Notes: generated by a model not told the origin, from the letters alone. Positions 53,126 through 62,769 are shown, numbered from the stretch's first letter. The stretch: DNA of 64,000 nt from Oligoflexia bacterium (GCA_015232355.1 JADFZW010000008.1:113378-177377); one strand, 5' to 3'. Program-made: numbers and translations.

Positions 53126-54256
53126 TTGATCATCATAAAAACGAAAGGCAGTGGGCAACTATTTTCTGAACAAGAGATTAAATGGGAAAATATTCCAAGT
53201 GCCACATCGTTTTTTAGTACCAATAGAAACGCTAAAAGAAAGTCCAACTTGATGAGTAAAGATCACGAGAGTTTTGAAAATTATCTTTCTGGTTTTTTTG
53301 TTGGTTATTTATTGGGACATCCTAACCAGAAGCTTGTATTAGAAGAGTTTTTAAAAAGATATCCTAAAAGCTATACCAAGAATGCATACATAAGTGATTT
53401 GAAGATTTTTTTCGTTTATTGCTATCAAAAAGGTTTGTCGGTAGAAGAAAAATTGATAACTCGAGGAGATGCTACCGCATATGTAGATTATTTGCTTCAT
53501 GAAAAAAATGTATCTCATAAAACACTTCACAGAAGTATATCAGTTTTATCTTCCTATTGGGAATACTTGATTTCGATTTCTGAACTTAATAGTAATATTT
53601 TTAGAAATGTTGCTAGAAAAATTGAAAATAAACCAGTGATACCTACTAAGGTTTTGAATGTCACACAAGTAAATCACATTTTTTCACTGTGTGAAGACAA
53701 TTATTTAGATCAGGCCATTTTTTATATTTTGTTTTATACAGGAATGCGAGTAGGAGAATTGGTATCCTTGATCGGAAGTTCATATGGAGTAGAGGAAGAA
53801 GGTGGAAAGAAGTATCGAGTATTAAGATATGTGGCCAAAGGGGATAAGGTTGTTAAAAAAGTTTTAAATAATAAAGTTGTAATTTCAATAGATAATTATT
53901 TAAAACAAATGCAATGTATGGGACGTGAAGTGTTGCCTAATGATCCTCTTTTACAACCGAACAGAAATTTTTTTGATGGAGATGGAGCTTTAAGTTTGAA
54001 TCGAGCGATATCAGTAAGCTACATAAGAAGAATTTTTAAAAAATATTTAAAGCATATTGGGATTACAGATCTAAGTGGTTATTCGGCCCATTCTGCACGA
54101 ACAACCTTAATAACATCGCTTATAGAAAAAGGTTGTGATATTTATGCAGTATCAAAAGAAGTCGGGCATGCTGATGTGGCCACGACTCAAAGATGTTATG
54201 ATAGAAGTAAGAGAAAGTTAGCAGGGTCGTTGATGTTAATAGATGATCTGTATTAG
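53126..54256 (+). CDS. Tyrosine recombinase (XerC/D-like integrase)
   Basis: 376 residues. A SAM-like core-binding domain (about 55-170) is followed by the catalytic domain: TGMRVGELVSL near 205 (Arg), a Lys in VAKGDKV, HSARTTL near 325 (His, Arg), GHADV near 348 (His) and the Tyr nucleophile in RCYDRS near 358. The complete RKHRHY set suggests activity. TTG 53126 follows AAAGGAA; an ATG at 53252 is another possible start. It may be the integrase of the surrounding accessory region, but no att site was identified. Confidence 0.85.
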   Translation: MIIIKTKGSGQLFSEQEIKWENIPSATSFFSTNRNAKRKSNLMSKDHESFENYLSGFFVGYLLGHPNQKLVLEEFLKRYPKSYTKNAYISDLKIFFVYCYQKGLSVEEKLITRGDATAYVDYLLHEKNVSHKTLHRSISVLSSYWEYLISISELNSNIFRNVARKIENKPVIPTKVLNVTQVNHIFSLCEDNYLDQAIFYILFYTGMRVGELVSLIGSSYGVEEEGGKKYRVLRYVAKGDKVVKKVLNNKVVISIDNYLKQMQCMGREVLPNDPLLQPNRNFFDGDGALSLNRAISVSYIRRIFKKYLKHIGITDLSGYSAHSARTTLITSLIEKGCDIYAVSKEVGHADVATTQRCYDRSKRKLAGSLMLIDDLY

Positions 54257-54259
54257 CTA

Positions 54260-54284
54260 CAGATGTTTTATGTAGATACATCTG
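54260..54284 (+). terminator. Weak hairpin after the recombinase gene
   Basis: CAGATGT and ACATCTG with an 11-nt loop, 4 bp after the recombinase stop. There is no T-run, so it is a weak terminator or an RNA-processing hairpin. Confidence 0.35.
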
Positions 54285-54309
54285 GTGCTGTTTTGGATTG
54301 GAGGAAGAC

Positions 54310-54921
54310 TTGAAAAAGAATAATACTCACTTGGTTATAGGTAACAGAATTGTTTTTCTGGATATTGATGGTGTGCTACAAAGGGAATCGTCCCAAGATA
54401 GATTCAAGCAAGATTTAGATAAATTGCAAAGTAATTTGGCCACCAAGGAACAAAGATATGCAGGACTGGATAAGTACGATATCGGTGCTGTTTACTATGA
54501 CTGGGATCTACCATCTGTTGAGCGCTTAAGAAAATTATGTGATGTTACTGGAGCAAAAATTGTTATCTCTTCTAGTTGGCGTCAAGGGAAGACATTAGAC
54601 AATCTCATGCTTTTGTTTAAATTGCATAAATTAGACATTTATATTATTGGCATGACTCCATGTTTGTCATATGAAGATGGAAGTAGGGCCGAAGAGGTTG
54701 AAAAATATTTGACCAATAGTCAGATTCCAATTAATAGTTTTGTTATTCTCGATGATTGTCATTTTAATTTTCCTAAAAAATTTCCACAACAATTTATTCC
54801 TTGCCCTGGTCGTTTTGATGAAGAGAGCTATCAAAAAGCATTAACCTTTTTTAAGCAAAAGAAGGAAAAAAGAAAGGCAAATAATGTGAATAGAGAGAAT
54901 TACAATAATAAGTGTTCATAA
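54310..54921 (+). CDS. HAD-like phosphatase (RNA-repair-associated type)
   Basis: About 203 residues. The HAD motif I FLDIDGVL is near residue 13 and SSWR near 90, the pattern of HAD domains described from Swiss-army-knife RNA-repair proteins. FVILDDCHF near 155 supplies the late acidic motif. TTG 54310 follows GGAGGAA directly; an earlier TTG at 54298 lacks a site. The Lys-rich tail overlaps the next open frame. Substrate unknown; a 5'/3' end-processing phosphatase is an inference. Confidence 0.65.
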   Translation: MKKNNTHLVIGNRIVFLDIDGVLQRESSQDRFKQDLDKLQSNLATKEQRYAGLDKYDIGAVYYDWDLPSVERLRKLCDVTGAKIVISSSWRQGKTLDNLMLLFKLHKLDIYIIGMTPCLSYEDGSRAEEVEKYLTNSQIPINSFVILDDCHFNFPKKFPQQFIPCPGRFDEESYQKALTFFKQKKEKRKANNVNRENYNNKCS

Positions 54922-54989
54922 AAAAAGTATACTTTAAGAGTGTAGTGCATGGAAGAGTAAGGTGCAAATACTTAGGGAGAATTATTAAA

Positions 54990-56597
54990 ATGAAAATGTT
55001 ACCAATAGGTATTCAATCATTTGAAAAGCTAATAGAAATGAATTGTATCTATGTAGATAAAACGAAATTTTTGTATAATCTCATAAAAAGTGGAACTACT
55101 TATTTTCTTTCTAGACCTAGGCGTTTTGGTAAATCTCTAACAATTTCAACATTAGAAGCAATTTTTTTAAATAAAAGAGAGTTGTTTAAAGGATTATGGA
55201 TAGATCAAAGCGATTATGATTGGAAACTTCATCCAGTAATTAGACTTGATATGTCCTTGATCAGTAATTTTATTGGGGATGACATAAATCCAATTTTGAT
55301 TAATCAACTGGAAAGGATAGCTAAATTTTATCAAATAGAATTTAAGAAAGAAACCAATGCTCAAATATGTTTTGATAACCTAATTTTTGACCTATATTCG
55401 AAGCTAGGAAGGGTTGTTATTTTAATTGATGAATATGATAAGCCAATTTTAGATCACATTTCTAATCGGGTTAATGCTGAAACGAATAGAGAATTTTTAA
55501 AGAATTTTTACGGAGTAATGAAGGCGCTAGATGCAAATATTAGATTTATATTTTTAACTGGAGTAACTAAATTTTCTAAGGTGTCAGTATTTTCCGGTCT
55601 TAATAATTTAACGGATATTACTATGAGTAGTAATCAGGCGGGTATGCTTGGATATACAGAGGAGGAATTATTACATTATTTTCATCAGTACATAGAAGAA
55701 TTTTCAAAAGACAAAGAAATTCCACTAGAGGTATTGGTAAGTGAAATAAGAACTTGGTATAATGGGTTTAGATTTTCAGAAGATGAAGTGAAGGTATATA
55801 ATCCATTTTCCACATTGCTACTCTTTAAAGAAAAGCGTTTTCGCAATTATTGGTTTGAAACAGGGACTCCAAAATTTTTAATGGAGTTGATCAAGGAAAG
55901 AGAGTTTAATCTTTTGGATGCGGAAGATAAAACGGTTGAAGAATACTCTTTTTCGTCATTTGAAGTAAGTGACATTAGTATCTATCCACTGTTGTATCAG
56001 ACAGGGTATTTTACAATTAAAGAATATTATCCTGAGGATAGAAGATATCGTCTTGGATATCCTAATAAGGAAATAGAAATTGCCTTTAATAAGCATATTA
56101 TTGCAATTTATTCCCAAAAGTCCATTGATGATGTTGATAGTGATGCGGGTAAGATACATTCTGCTTTGAGAGAGAGAGACTTAGTTCGTTTTTTTGAAGT
56201 GTTGAGGGTTTTATTAGCGTCTATTTCTTATCAAATAAAAATTAAAGATGAAGAAAAGCATTATCAATTCTTCTTCTATACAGTTTTAAGATGTATTGGA
56301 GTTAATGTTCAAGTAGAAGTAACAACTAATAAAGGACGTATTGATGTTGTGATAAATATGTCTGCGATTATTTACATCCTTGAATTAAAACTAACTGGTA
56401 CTGCTCAACAGGCATTAAAACAAATTAAAGAGAAAGGTTATTATGAAAAATATTTATTGGAAGGAAAGCAAATTGTTTTAGTGGGAGTCAGTATTGATAA
56501 GAAGAAAAGAAATTTTGGAAAGTGGACTTCAGAAATTTTAAATACTAAAAGGATGACTAAAACTAAAACTAGTAAATCAAAAAAAAGCGAAGATTGA
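54990..56597 (+). CDS. AAA-like ATPase with C-terminal PD-(D/E)XK nuclease domain
   Basis: About 535 residues. PIGIQSFEKLI, YVDKTKFLYNL and RPRRFGKSLTIST (a Walker A-like site near residue 48) mark the AAA-ATPase-like (DUF1703/PDDEXK_9) family; VVILIDEYDKP near 148 is Walker B. Near the C-terminus, GRIDVV and YILELKLTGTAQQALKQI give the nuclease D and ExK residues. ATG 54990 is chosen because AGGGAGA lies 9 bp upstream. Common in gut and host-associated bacteria and usually in accessory DNA; biological role unknown, possibly defence or mobility. Confidence 0.8.
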   Translation: MKMLPIGIQSFEKLIEMNCIYVDKTKFLYNLIKSGTTYFLSRPRRFGKSLTISTLEAIFLNKRELFKGLWIDQSDYDWKLHPVIRLDMSLISNFIGDDINPILINQLERIAKFYQIEFKKETNAQICFDNLIFDLYSKLGRVVILIDEYDKPILDHISNRVNAETNREFLKNFYGVMKALDANIRFIFLTGVTKFSKVSVFSGLNNLTDITMSSNQAGMLGYTEEELLHYFHQYIEEFSKDKEIPLEVLVSEIRTWYNGFRFSEDEVKVYNPFSTLLLFKEKRFRNYWFETGTPKFLMELIKEREFNLLDAEDKTVEEYSFSSFEVSDISIYPLLYQTGYFTIKEYYPEDRRYRLGYPNKEIEIAFNKHIIAIYSQKSIDDVDSDAGKIHSALRERDLVRFFEVLRVLLASISYQIKIKDEEKHYQFFFYTVLRCIGVNVQVEVTTNKGRIDVVINMSAIIYILELKLTGTAQQALKQIKEKGYYEKYLLEGKQIVLVGVSIDKKKRNFGKWTSEILNTKRMTKTKTSKSKKSED

Positions 56598-56691
56598 AAA
56601 AAAACAAATCTCATTTGAGTAGGGTGTGTGATTCTAATATAAGTTCGTGCAAAATTGAAAAAAGTCACATAGAGGTTAACCAAAAGAAATT

Positions 56692-57056
56692 AAAGGCGAA
56701 GCCTTTGCGTGCCAATACCAGAGGGTCTCTCAAGTGAAACTTGAGAAAATCAACAACTTGATTTTTGATCTGTGGATTTACTCCGCTCTATGATAAAATG
56801 AGGATGCGGACTGTGAAATAGAGAATCAGCACCTACTGATGAACGAAAGGCCTCGGGGAAAACAGAAAAATGGATTGACTGTATGTAAGAAACTAACGAG
56901 CTCTAGGTTCAATTGAAATCCAGAAAAACCTAGCAGAAGGCCGCAAAAGATTGGGGTAGGCACCGATCACTATAGTATCTCGCGCGAAACTTTTAAATCC
57001 TCAGGCCGAATATTTGAAGGGCCAACAAGAGGTCTAATCGGAGATACATTTTTTTT
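56692..57056 (+). ncRNA. Candidate structured RNA with intrinsic terminator
   Basis: A ~365-base noncoding stretch that is richer in G/C than its surroundings. Visible helices: AAAGGC-GAA-GCCTTT (56692-56706); TCTCAAGT-GAA-ACTTGAGA (56728-56746); CTAGGTT/AACCTAG (56903-56933); a long-range pairing GTGCC-AA-TACC (56709-56719) with GGTAGGCAC (56955-56963); and a 3' domain GTATCTC/GAGATAC (56975-56981/57041-57047) enclosing CCTC/GAGG and GGCC/GGCC, followed by T8. No match to tmRNA, RNase P, 6S or SRP consensus was seen. Identity unknown. It follows the AAA/nuclease gene by ~95 bp. Confidence 0.55.
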
Positions 57057-57133
57057 GTTTAAATTTATATTACCAGGTAAATGTTCCTTCTGAATGCCAT
57101 CTTCCATGATAATCCTCTTGAAAATTTCTTTTT

Positions 57134-57230
57134 ATTGTTACTATATCATGGTATAATGATCAGATATTTAGCTCAAGATATTTTGAAAAGTGGTCCTACC
57201 GCTGCGGAATGTGGATTAGAGAGTGGGAGC
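57134..57230 (+). repeat. ~100-bp direct repeat, copy 1
   Basis: Diverged copy of 63003-63106, ending in GTGGGAGCT. Both share a frame reading YHG..I.YL.QD.LKSGPTAAECGL, and most differences fall at third codon positions. It overlaps the last codons of the YfaP-like lipoprotein gene. Probably the end of a former mobile element. Confidence 0.7.
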
Positions 57231-58079
57231 TGCGTTTTGAATGATATTATTATCAGTTATATTTCCAGAACCATCCAGATCAAAAACATACCAGTATCGA
57301 CCACTACCACTTGTAGGAACATTATAACTTTTTATTAAAGTTGAATCGTTATAGATTCTAACAATGGCTGAGGAGGTAATCAAACTCTCTCCTTCATTAT
57401 TTGTAAATTGATATACATAATATTTGTAGAGGTTGTTGTAGTAAGGAGCATTTCCACTTTTTTTAATTCTTATGGTTTCTGGTCCAAAACCAGTAGTGTC
57501 ATCAACATCAAGATAAGCAAATGGTGATGCATCTAAAGTAGCACTACCTTTGTTTTGATAGTAGAGATGAAAATCAGGTGAGGCGGGGACCAATAGATGT
57601 GAGTCTAGGTCGGTGGGCGAACTCCCCCACGTTAAAGTGATCACATATTTATCACTACTAAAAGCAGCGGTCATAAGAGAAACATTAGAATTGCTTAAAG
57701 TCTGATTGGGAGTAATGGTAATCTGCACATTTTGAGAGACATAACCAATTTTTTCTACGACTAAGGTCTGTGTCCCCGAGTTTATATTGCTTATTGTATA
57801 TGTTCCATTGGCAGCGGAGAATGTTTGGGTAGTGGCCTGATCAGCACTAATATAAAGTGTGGCAGAATTAATTGCATTTCCATTTGAGGCATCACTCACA
57901 ATTCCACTGATACTACCAGTGGTTATTGTGGTTGGGGTTGATGTTGGAGTAGGCGTAGGGGTCGAGAGGGGATTGGAGTTTAAATTGTTGACAGGACTAA
58001 CACTAAATTTAGATTGATCTGCACAACTAAAAATCAGTAGTGTTACCAATGTAATACACACTAATGATAAAATTTTCAT
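57216..58079 (-). CDS. Lipoprotein with carboxypeptidase-regulatory-like domain
   Basis: 287 residues. The signal ends in a lipobox LLIFSCAD (residue ~19). A Thr/Pro-rich linker leads to a Cna-B/CarboxypepD-reg-like beta-sandwich (GSISGIVSDASNGNAI to LSNSNVSLM, about 55-135), then a YfaP-like domain (ITLTWGSSPTDLDSHLLVP, about 150-280). Surface or periplasmic binding role suggested. The stop codon falls inside the direct repeat, so the natural C-terminus may have been replaced. Its start overlaps the barrel gene stop by 4 bp (ATGA). Confidence 0.7.
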   Translation of the reverse strand: MKILSLVCITLVTLLIFSCADQSKFSVSPVNNLNSNPLSTPTPTPTSTPTTITTGSISGIVSDASNGNAINSATLYISADQATTQTFSAANGTYTISNINSGTQTLVVEKIGYVSQNVQITITPNQTLSNSNVSLMTAAFSSDKYVITLTWGSSPTDLDSHLLVPASPDFHLYYQNKGSATLDASPFAYLDVDDTTGFGPETIRIKKSGNAPYYNNLYKYYVYQFTNNEGESLITSSAIVRIYNDSTLIKSYNVPTSGSGRYWYVFDLDGSGNITDNNIIQNAAPTL

Positions 58080-58753
58080 TTTAATGTATGCCCCCAGGGT
58101 ATGCTTAAATAAAATAATAATCGATCCAGATAATACTTTTGATAAGTGCCACCACTAAAATTACCTGGAAGATTATTGGTGCAGCCCCCCTCGGTCATTT
58201 TATTAAAAGTACTTTTCATATACACAACATTAAATCTAACTCTTGATTGTTTGAAGAAATGAGCGCCTATTCCTATCTTGAGTCCTGTGCCTTCAATTGT
58301 TTGCTCGGGTAGAGATGGATCAATATTATCATCGAATCTGATTGTATGCTTGAAGATATATCCGCCCCAAAGTCCCAGTCTTCCTTTCATTAAGTGAATC
58401 CCTATAATTCCAGATATTAAATCCTCTGTTCCACTAACACTCTTTTTCCATTGGTCATCAACATTTTCGGACTCACTAGGATTGTACGTCCAAAAAAGCT
58501 TTCCCTGCATATAGTCCATTCCAGCAAACAGATATCGAAAGAACATTGAGAGTTCGGTCCCATAGATAACTCCAGAGGTATTTCCTTCAAGATAACCATC
58601 ATAACTGGCATTCGTTCTTTGATTTTTCCAAATTCCTTTTTGTACACCGGCCATGGGATTTAAAATTACACCCCAGGATGATGAAACAAGTGCCTGAGCA
58701 TCAGCATAGATGTTTGAAAATAAAATAATTATAAATAAAAAGATATGTTTCAT
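58076..58753 (-). CDS. Outer-membrane beta-barrel-like protein
   Basis: About 225 residues. MKHIFLFIIILFSNIYADAQ is a signal peptide, followed by alternating beta-strand sequence with aromatic girdles (SSWGVILNPMAGVQ, RLGLWGGYIF). No family recognised. ATG 58753 gives the best signal peptide, although the frame is open to 58792. Overlaps the downstream lipoprotein start, so the two are co-translated and may act together in the envelope. Confidence 0.55.
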   Translation of the reverse strand: MKHIFLFIIILFSNIYADAQALVSSSWGVILNPMAGVQKGIWKNQRTNASYDGYLEGNTSGVIYGTELSMFFRYLFAGMDYMQGKLFWTYNPSESENVDDQWKKSVSGTEDLISGIIGIHLMKGRLGLWGGYIFKHTIRFDDNIDPSLPEQTIEGTGLKIGIGAHFFKQSRVRFNVVYMKSTFNKMTEGGCTNNLPGNFSGGTYQKYYLDRLLFYLSIPWGHTLK

Positions 58754-58912
58754 TTTATATAATAAATATAGCACCATCTTTTTTTGTATCAATTTAGATT
58801 TGTATGAAATAATGGATAATTATGGTTCAGAAATTCGCATCAAATAATATTTTTTCTCATTTATTTTAATAAGTTATCGTAAATTATAAACCCATAGTTT
58901 AGATTGGTAAAC

Positions 58913-58989
58913 TTGCACTTGATTTTTAGATAAAAAAAAGGGCATCTTCTAGATGACTAAACCAAGGAGATGCCCATGCACAAGTGCAA
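58913..58989 (+). promoter_or_regulatory. Nested inverted repeats over a start codon
   Basis: Outer arms TTGCACTTG (58913-58921) and CAAGTGCAA (58981-58989); inner arms GGGCATCT (58940-58947) and AGATGCCC (58968-58975). The inner 3' arm contains the ATG at 58970 and abuts its AAGGAG site (58964-58969), so folding would block translation initiation. Confidence 0.6.
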
Positions 58990-59344
58990 ATATTGTAATA
59001 CCTCATACTACCCTCGACCTCAAGTAAAAAATCCTCAAGCATGTAATAAAGAAGAATGTCAGCGTGCTCGTCAGCGTGACAATGAAAAACATTGGAGAGA
59101 ACAGAATAAAACTCATTACAGCAAAGATTATTTTGAGATTCAAAAAGATAAGCGGAAAAAAACAATCACAGAGAAAACCAATGAAATATTTAACTGCCTA
59201 GAGGTAGGAAAAAACATGCTCAATAAGAATATCAACTTAAATATTTTTCGTGAGTATTTTGAGCAAAAATTTTTACAACTTGGCATCCGCTTAATAAACA
59301 AGTTGTGGCCGATGGAAAATACAATTAATTCTAATACTTTATAA
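58970..59344 (+). CDS. Cys-rich zinc-finger-like protein linked to mobile DNA
   Basis: 124 residues. The N-terminus holds CKYCNTSYYPRPQVKNPQAC, then C in EECQRARQ and WREQNKTHY: a C..C/C..C finger-like pattern seen in small proteins that neighbour transposons and recombinases. The rest is helical. It lies 120 bp outside the left end of the Tn3-family transposon. Its start codon is within a nested inverted repeat. Role unknown; DNA binding is likely. Confidence 0.6.
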   Translation: MPMHKCKYCNTSYYPRPQVKNPQACNKEECQRARQRDNEKHWREQNKTHYSKDYFEIQKDKRKKTITEKTNEIFNCLEVGKNMLNKNINLNIFREYFEQKFLQLGIRLINKLWPMENTINSNTL

Positions 59345-59464
59345 ATCTCCTCTAATGATTAAAATTGGCCAACAAGTTGTGAGATTTTTTGCTTGATAAG
59401 TATTAGACTTCAAAACAATTAAACTTTGGCCTAACAGAGGATAGGGAGTAACCCGAGCGCTGTT

Positions 59465-59592
59465 CGGGTAGGGAGCCCAATTGAGAAATTTCCGCCATTT
59501 GCTCTGAGCTCCCCTATGAAAAAGTCCAAAAAACTCAATAACGATGAGGGTTTCAACAATTACCTCATATAAATGTGCCTTTTTCTCCTCTG
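59465..59592. repeat. Left terminal inverted repeat of the Tn3-family element
   Basis: Pairs with 62858-62984. Divergence is concentrated around 59502-59515. The sequence TAGGGAG also occurs just outside at 59443-59450, which may be part of an older element end. Confidence 0.8.
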
Positions 59593-59778
59593 TAAAATAA
59601 TAATTTCGTTTGCAAACATTTTTTTATTTCACATTTCTCCTATGAACAGATATAATTTATTTGTAAAGAAGAGAAAAATTTTGCCGATTAAAGAAATAAT
59701 AAAATTAAGCAAAATGATCTTTTATTTCTGATCAATTGGCCATTTCATCTTGATCAAATTCATCTACAAAACAAAAAA

Positions 59779-62769
59779 TTACAATGTAAATTTCATAGGA
59801 GGTACCGCGCGAGACAAATCCAACCGATATTCTCCAAAACGATTGATCTGTGAGTGAGTATATGGATTCATTTTAACCAAAACTTCTTTGTATGTTATTG
59901 CTCCATCTTTACCAAATAATTCTGAAATAACATTTGTTAGTGATTGTACTGTATGAAAAATTACTAAATTGGCCACCAGATGATTGTACTTTATAATTTT
60001 TCTCTGTTGATCACGATCATTGTTTTTAATAATGCTGTTTCCTCCAAAGAAAATCCATTGTGCAAAATTATTAAAAGACTCTGATTTATTTGTGGCCGCT
60101 TGAACTTGGGAACGAAGTTCTTTGCTGTTTAAATATTCCAATAAAAAAACAGTTCTAATCACTCGGCCCAGTTCTCTGAAAGCAAAATACAATCTATTCT
60201 TTTTGCTTTTATTACCCAACTTTCGTAAAATTGTTGATGGAGCAAGTTTACCTGCTTTTATAGAGAGAATAACCTGGAGCATGTCAGGTAAATGCGTTTC
60301 TATTAGTTCCCAATTAATAGGTTCATCTGTAAAAAGTTTATCGAGATTAGTATATTTGTTACTTGAAGATGATTTATAAAATTTCAAATCTTTCCAATTT
60401 CTAATTCTTGGCATGAGCTTTATGCCCAGTAAATAGGCAAAAGCAAATACTGTTGCATTTTGTGCTTGAGTGTCTCCATGAATGGTATCAGGTTTAACAT
60501 TACTTTCATTTTTTACAAGACCATCAAGTATATAAATGGCCTCCCAAACACCACAAGGAATAAATCTCGAGAAGAGCGCAATGTAATTATCGGCAACATG
60601 ATAATAGCCAATACCACCGTAACCACCATATCTGATGTGGTATTCAGATAATAAATTGTGTTCTCTTAAATCCCACTTAGTTCCATCAGCAGATACGCTA
60701 TGTCCATCACCCCAAAATTTAGGCAGATCATATTGTATGTAGTGATTGATAATTTCAGTAATGGCCTTCTCGATTGCGGCCTCACTAATATGATTTTTAT
60801 CTACCCACGCTATTTGTTTTCTATCAATTGACTTTAAACTTTTTTCAGTTTGATTAGGGCCCATATTACAACCATAACAAAAAGTTGTAATCAAATATCT
60901 GCTAGTGGCATCTTTAATCCTTCTGGCCTGTCCTGATATTGGTTTAAAGGATTTTGTCCAATGTAACCACTTGTCAGTATCAATAAGCACATCAAGAATT
61001 CCTGTAGAAGGTAATTTATCAACAATAGTTCTCTCTATATTGTTTATCCATTTAGATGTTTCTTTTTTAGAACCACGTAAAATCGATAGTTCTCCATTCT
61101 TAACGATAACCCATTTGTTCGTGGCCATATTGAGATTAACTTTAGTAGCGGTTTTATCTAAAAGTTCTTTAAGATGACTTATAAATTTTCTTGGATCATC
61201 TAATGGAATACCTACTATTTCGGAATACTTTTTTATTTGGGTTGGCACTTCATCTTTTGATATTAAACCATCTCTGCAATCTGAAAACTCTTTTGATCCG
61301 ACTATGGCCAAATCACCAGTCCGCAACTCTTGGGCCATTTGAGAAAAAACACAGACTTCAAAATTATTTTTATCAACATATTCTACAAGTTTATTCCGTT
61401 TTGATGAACCCGTTAATGTTGTCCACCATTTTCCAGGTATCCATTTTAGATCTAAAATCTTTTCTATTTTCTCTCTGATTATTTTGTATGTGCAAATTTT
61501 TTTATCATTAGAATTTCTGTGTTCTTTAATAAATTTAATCGCGGATAACACTCTTTGATCAGAAGATGTAGAAATCAAATCTAACTCATCTAAGATATCA
61601 AAGAAGGTTTTTCTGTGACTGGAGAATTTGGGAAAGATAAAGCTAAAATAATTGTTGCTGATAAAAAAATTATAATCCCTACATTCTTTGGCCACAGCAC
61701 TTGGATTTTTACCAAGAGTTTTTCCTATTTTAGATAATGTCTTTTTGTTGTTTGATCCCTCGGTAAATATCTCGGCAATATTTCCTAATTTTGAGATTAA
61801 TTCATCGGTTTTTGTTTGATGTTTTATCCTCCACTGTTGCAAATATTCTTCTGCTTCATTATGAAGTGATCTCATTTTTTTTATAATCATTTCTCCAAGG
61901 TCATCTAATACTTGCGCCTTCATTAAATATAGCAAACACACTGATAGCGCATATCTTTTTCCTTCGTTAAATCTCATCATATCGTATGCATCTGTGGCCC
62001 TGGCCTCTGCTCCAAAACGTTCAATTTTGCAAAGAGGGAAATCTTCAGCTATTTTAAGTGTTGAAGTTAATTCTTTAAGTTGCTTTAATTTGTATAATAA
62101 TTCTTTTAGATGAGTTAAAGTTGGATTTCCAGTATCCTCTTTTAGAATATCCCATTTACTTCTCTGCCCTTTATTTTCAACAGTGAATAGCGCATTGATT
62201 TGAGTCTTCTGTAAAGGAGTGAGTGCATTTGATATTTTCTTAAAGAAAGTGATATTCCATTTTGCTCTAAGAGACTGTGCTGTCTTTAGAAGATGGTGGA
62301 ATCCAGGCATTTCAATTTTATTTTTAACAAGTTCTTCTAATGAAATATTGATAAGATCGACTAAATCATCCTTTGAATCAAGCGCAGCTACTATTGCCAG
62401 TTCAACAATGGCTTTACCAGTTTTTTGATATGCCTTTATTCCAAGATATTTTAAAATTTCGGCCATATGCCTAGATCTCGTTCCCGAGAGATCATAATCT
62501 TTAAGAAATGCTTTTGAGATAGCTTGATCCCCTAAAATGTCTGATACATTTTTAATAACTGCCGGAGGAATTTCATCCATATTAGGAAAATATCCTAAAT
62601 TTTGAAATGATTTGAGTAGGATTAATAAACATGGTTTTCCTGGAAATTTTTTTGCAATTTTATTAGCAAACTTTATTTCATCATTGTTTGGAGTAAACAA
62701 TTTTTCCAATTCATATTTTGTAATTGAATTTTTAAATCTTGGATAAGCAGTGTCTCTAATAGTAGGCAT
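59779..62769 (-). CDS. tnpA: Tn3-family transposase TnpA
   Basis: 996 residues, full length for Tn3 TnpA. The N-terminal helical DNA-binding part and the catalytic domain are present: SADGTKWDLR near residue 690 (first Asp), HGDTQAQNATVFAFAYLLGI near 770 (second Asp region), PRIRNWKDLKFY and the C-terminal Glu region SESFNNFAQWIFFGG near 895. No frameshift is seen. It catalyses replicative transposition. It is the only gene inside the inverted repeats. Confidence 0.93.
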   Translation of the reverse strand: MPTIRDTAYPRFKNSITKYELEKLFTPNNDEIKFANKIAKKFPGKPCLLILLKSFQNLGYFPNMDEIPPAVIKNVSDILGDQAISKAFLKDYDLSGTRSRHMAEILKYLGIKAYQKTGKAIVELAIVAALDSKDDLVDLINISLEELVKNKIEMPGFHHLLKTAQSLRAKWNITFFKKISNALTPLQKTQINALFTVENKGQRSKWDILKEDTGNPTLTHLKELLYKLKQLKELTSTLKIAEDFPLCKIERFGAEARATDAYDMMRFNEGKRYALSVCLLYLMKAQVLDDLGEMIIKKMRSLHNEAEEYLQQWRIKHQTKTDELISKLGNIAEIFTEGSNNKKTLSKIGKTLGKNPSAVAKECRDYNFFISNNYFSFIFPKFSSHRKTFFDILDELDLISTSSDQRVLSAIKFIKEHRNSNDKKICTYKIIREKIEKILDLKWIPGKWWTTLTGSSKRNKLVEYVDKNNFEVCVFSQMAQELRTGDLAIVGSKEFSDCRDGLISKDEVPTQIKKYSEIVGIPLDDPRKFISHLKELLDKTATKVNLNMATNKWVIVKNGELSILRGSKKETSKWINNIERTIVDKLPSTGILDVLIDTDKWLHWTKSFKPISGQARRIKDATSRYLITTFCYGCNMGPNQTEKSLKSIDRKQIAWVDKNHISEAAIEKAITEIINHYIQYDLPKFWGDGHSVSADGTKWDLREHNLLSEYHIRYGGYGGIGYYHVADNYIALFSRFIPCGVWEAIYILDGLVKNESNVKPDTIHGDTQAQNATVFAFAYLLGIKLMPRIRNWKDLKFYKSSSSNKYTNLDKLFTDEPINWELIETHLPDMLQVILSIKAGKLAPSTILRKLGNKSKKNRLYFAFRELGRVIRTVFLLEYLNSKELRSQVQAATNKSESFNNFAQWIFFGGNSIIKNNDRDQQRKIIKYNHLVANLVIFHTVQSLTNVISELFGKDGAITYKEVLVKMNPYTHSQINRFGEYRLDLSRAVPPMKFTL

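Noticed and set aside
56692..57056. tmRNA, RNase P, 6S RNA or group II intron as identity of the structured segment
   Set aside because: No tmRNA 5' end or TPsiC arm, no RNase P GAGGAAAGUC-type core, no domain V-like hairpin were seen; left as unknown.
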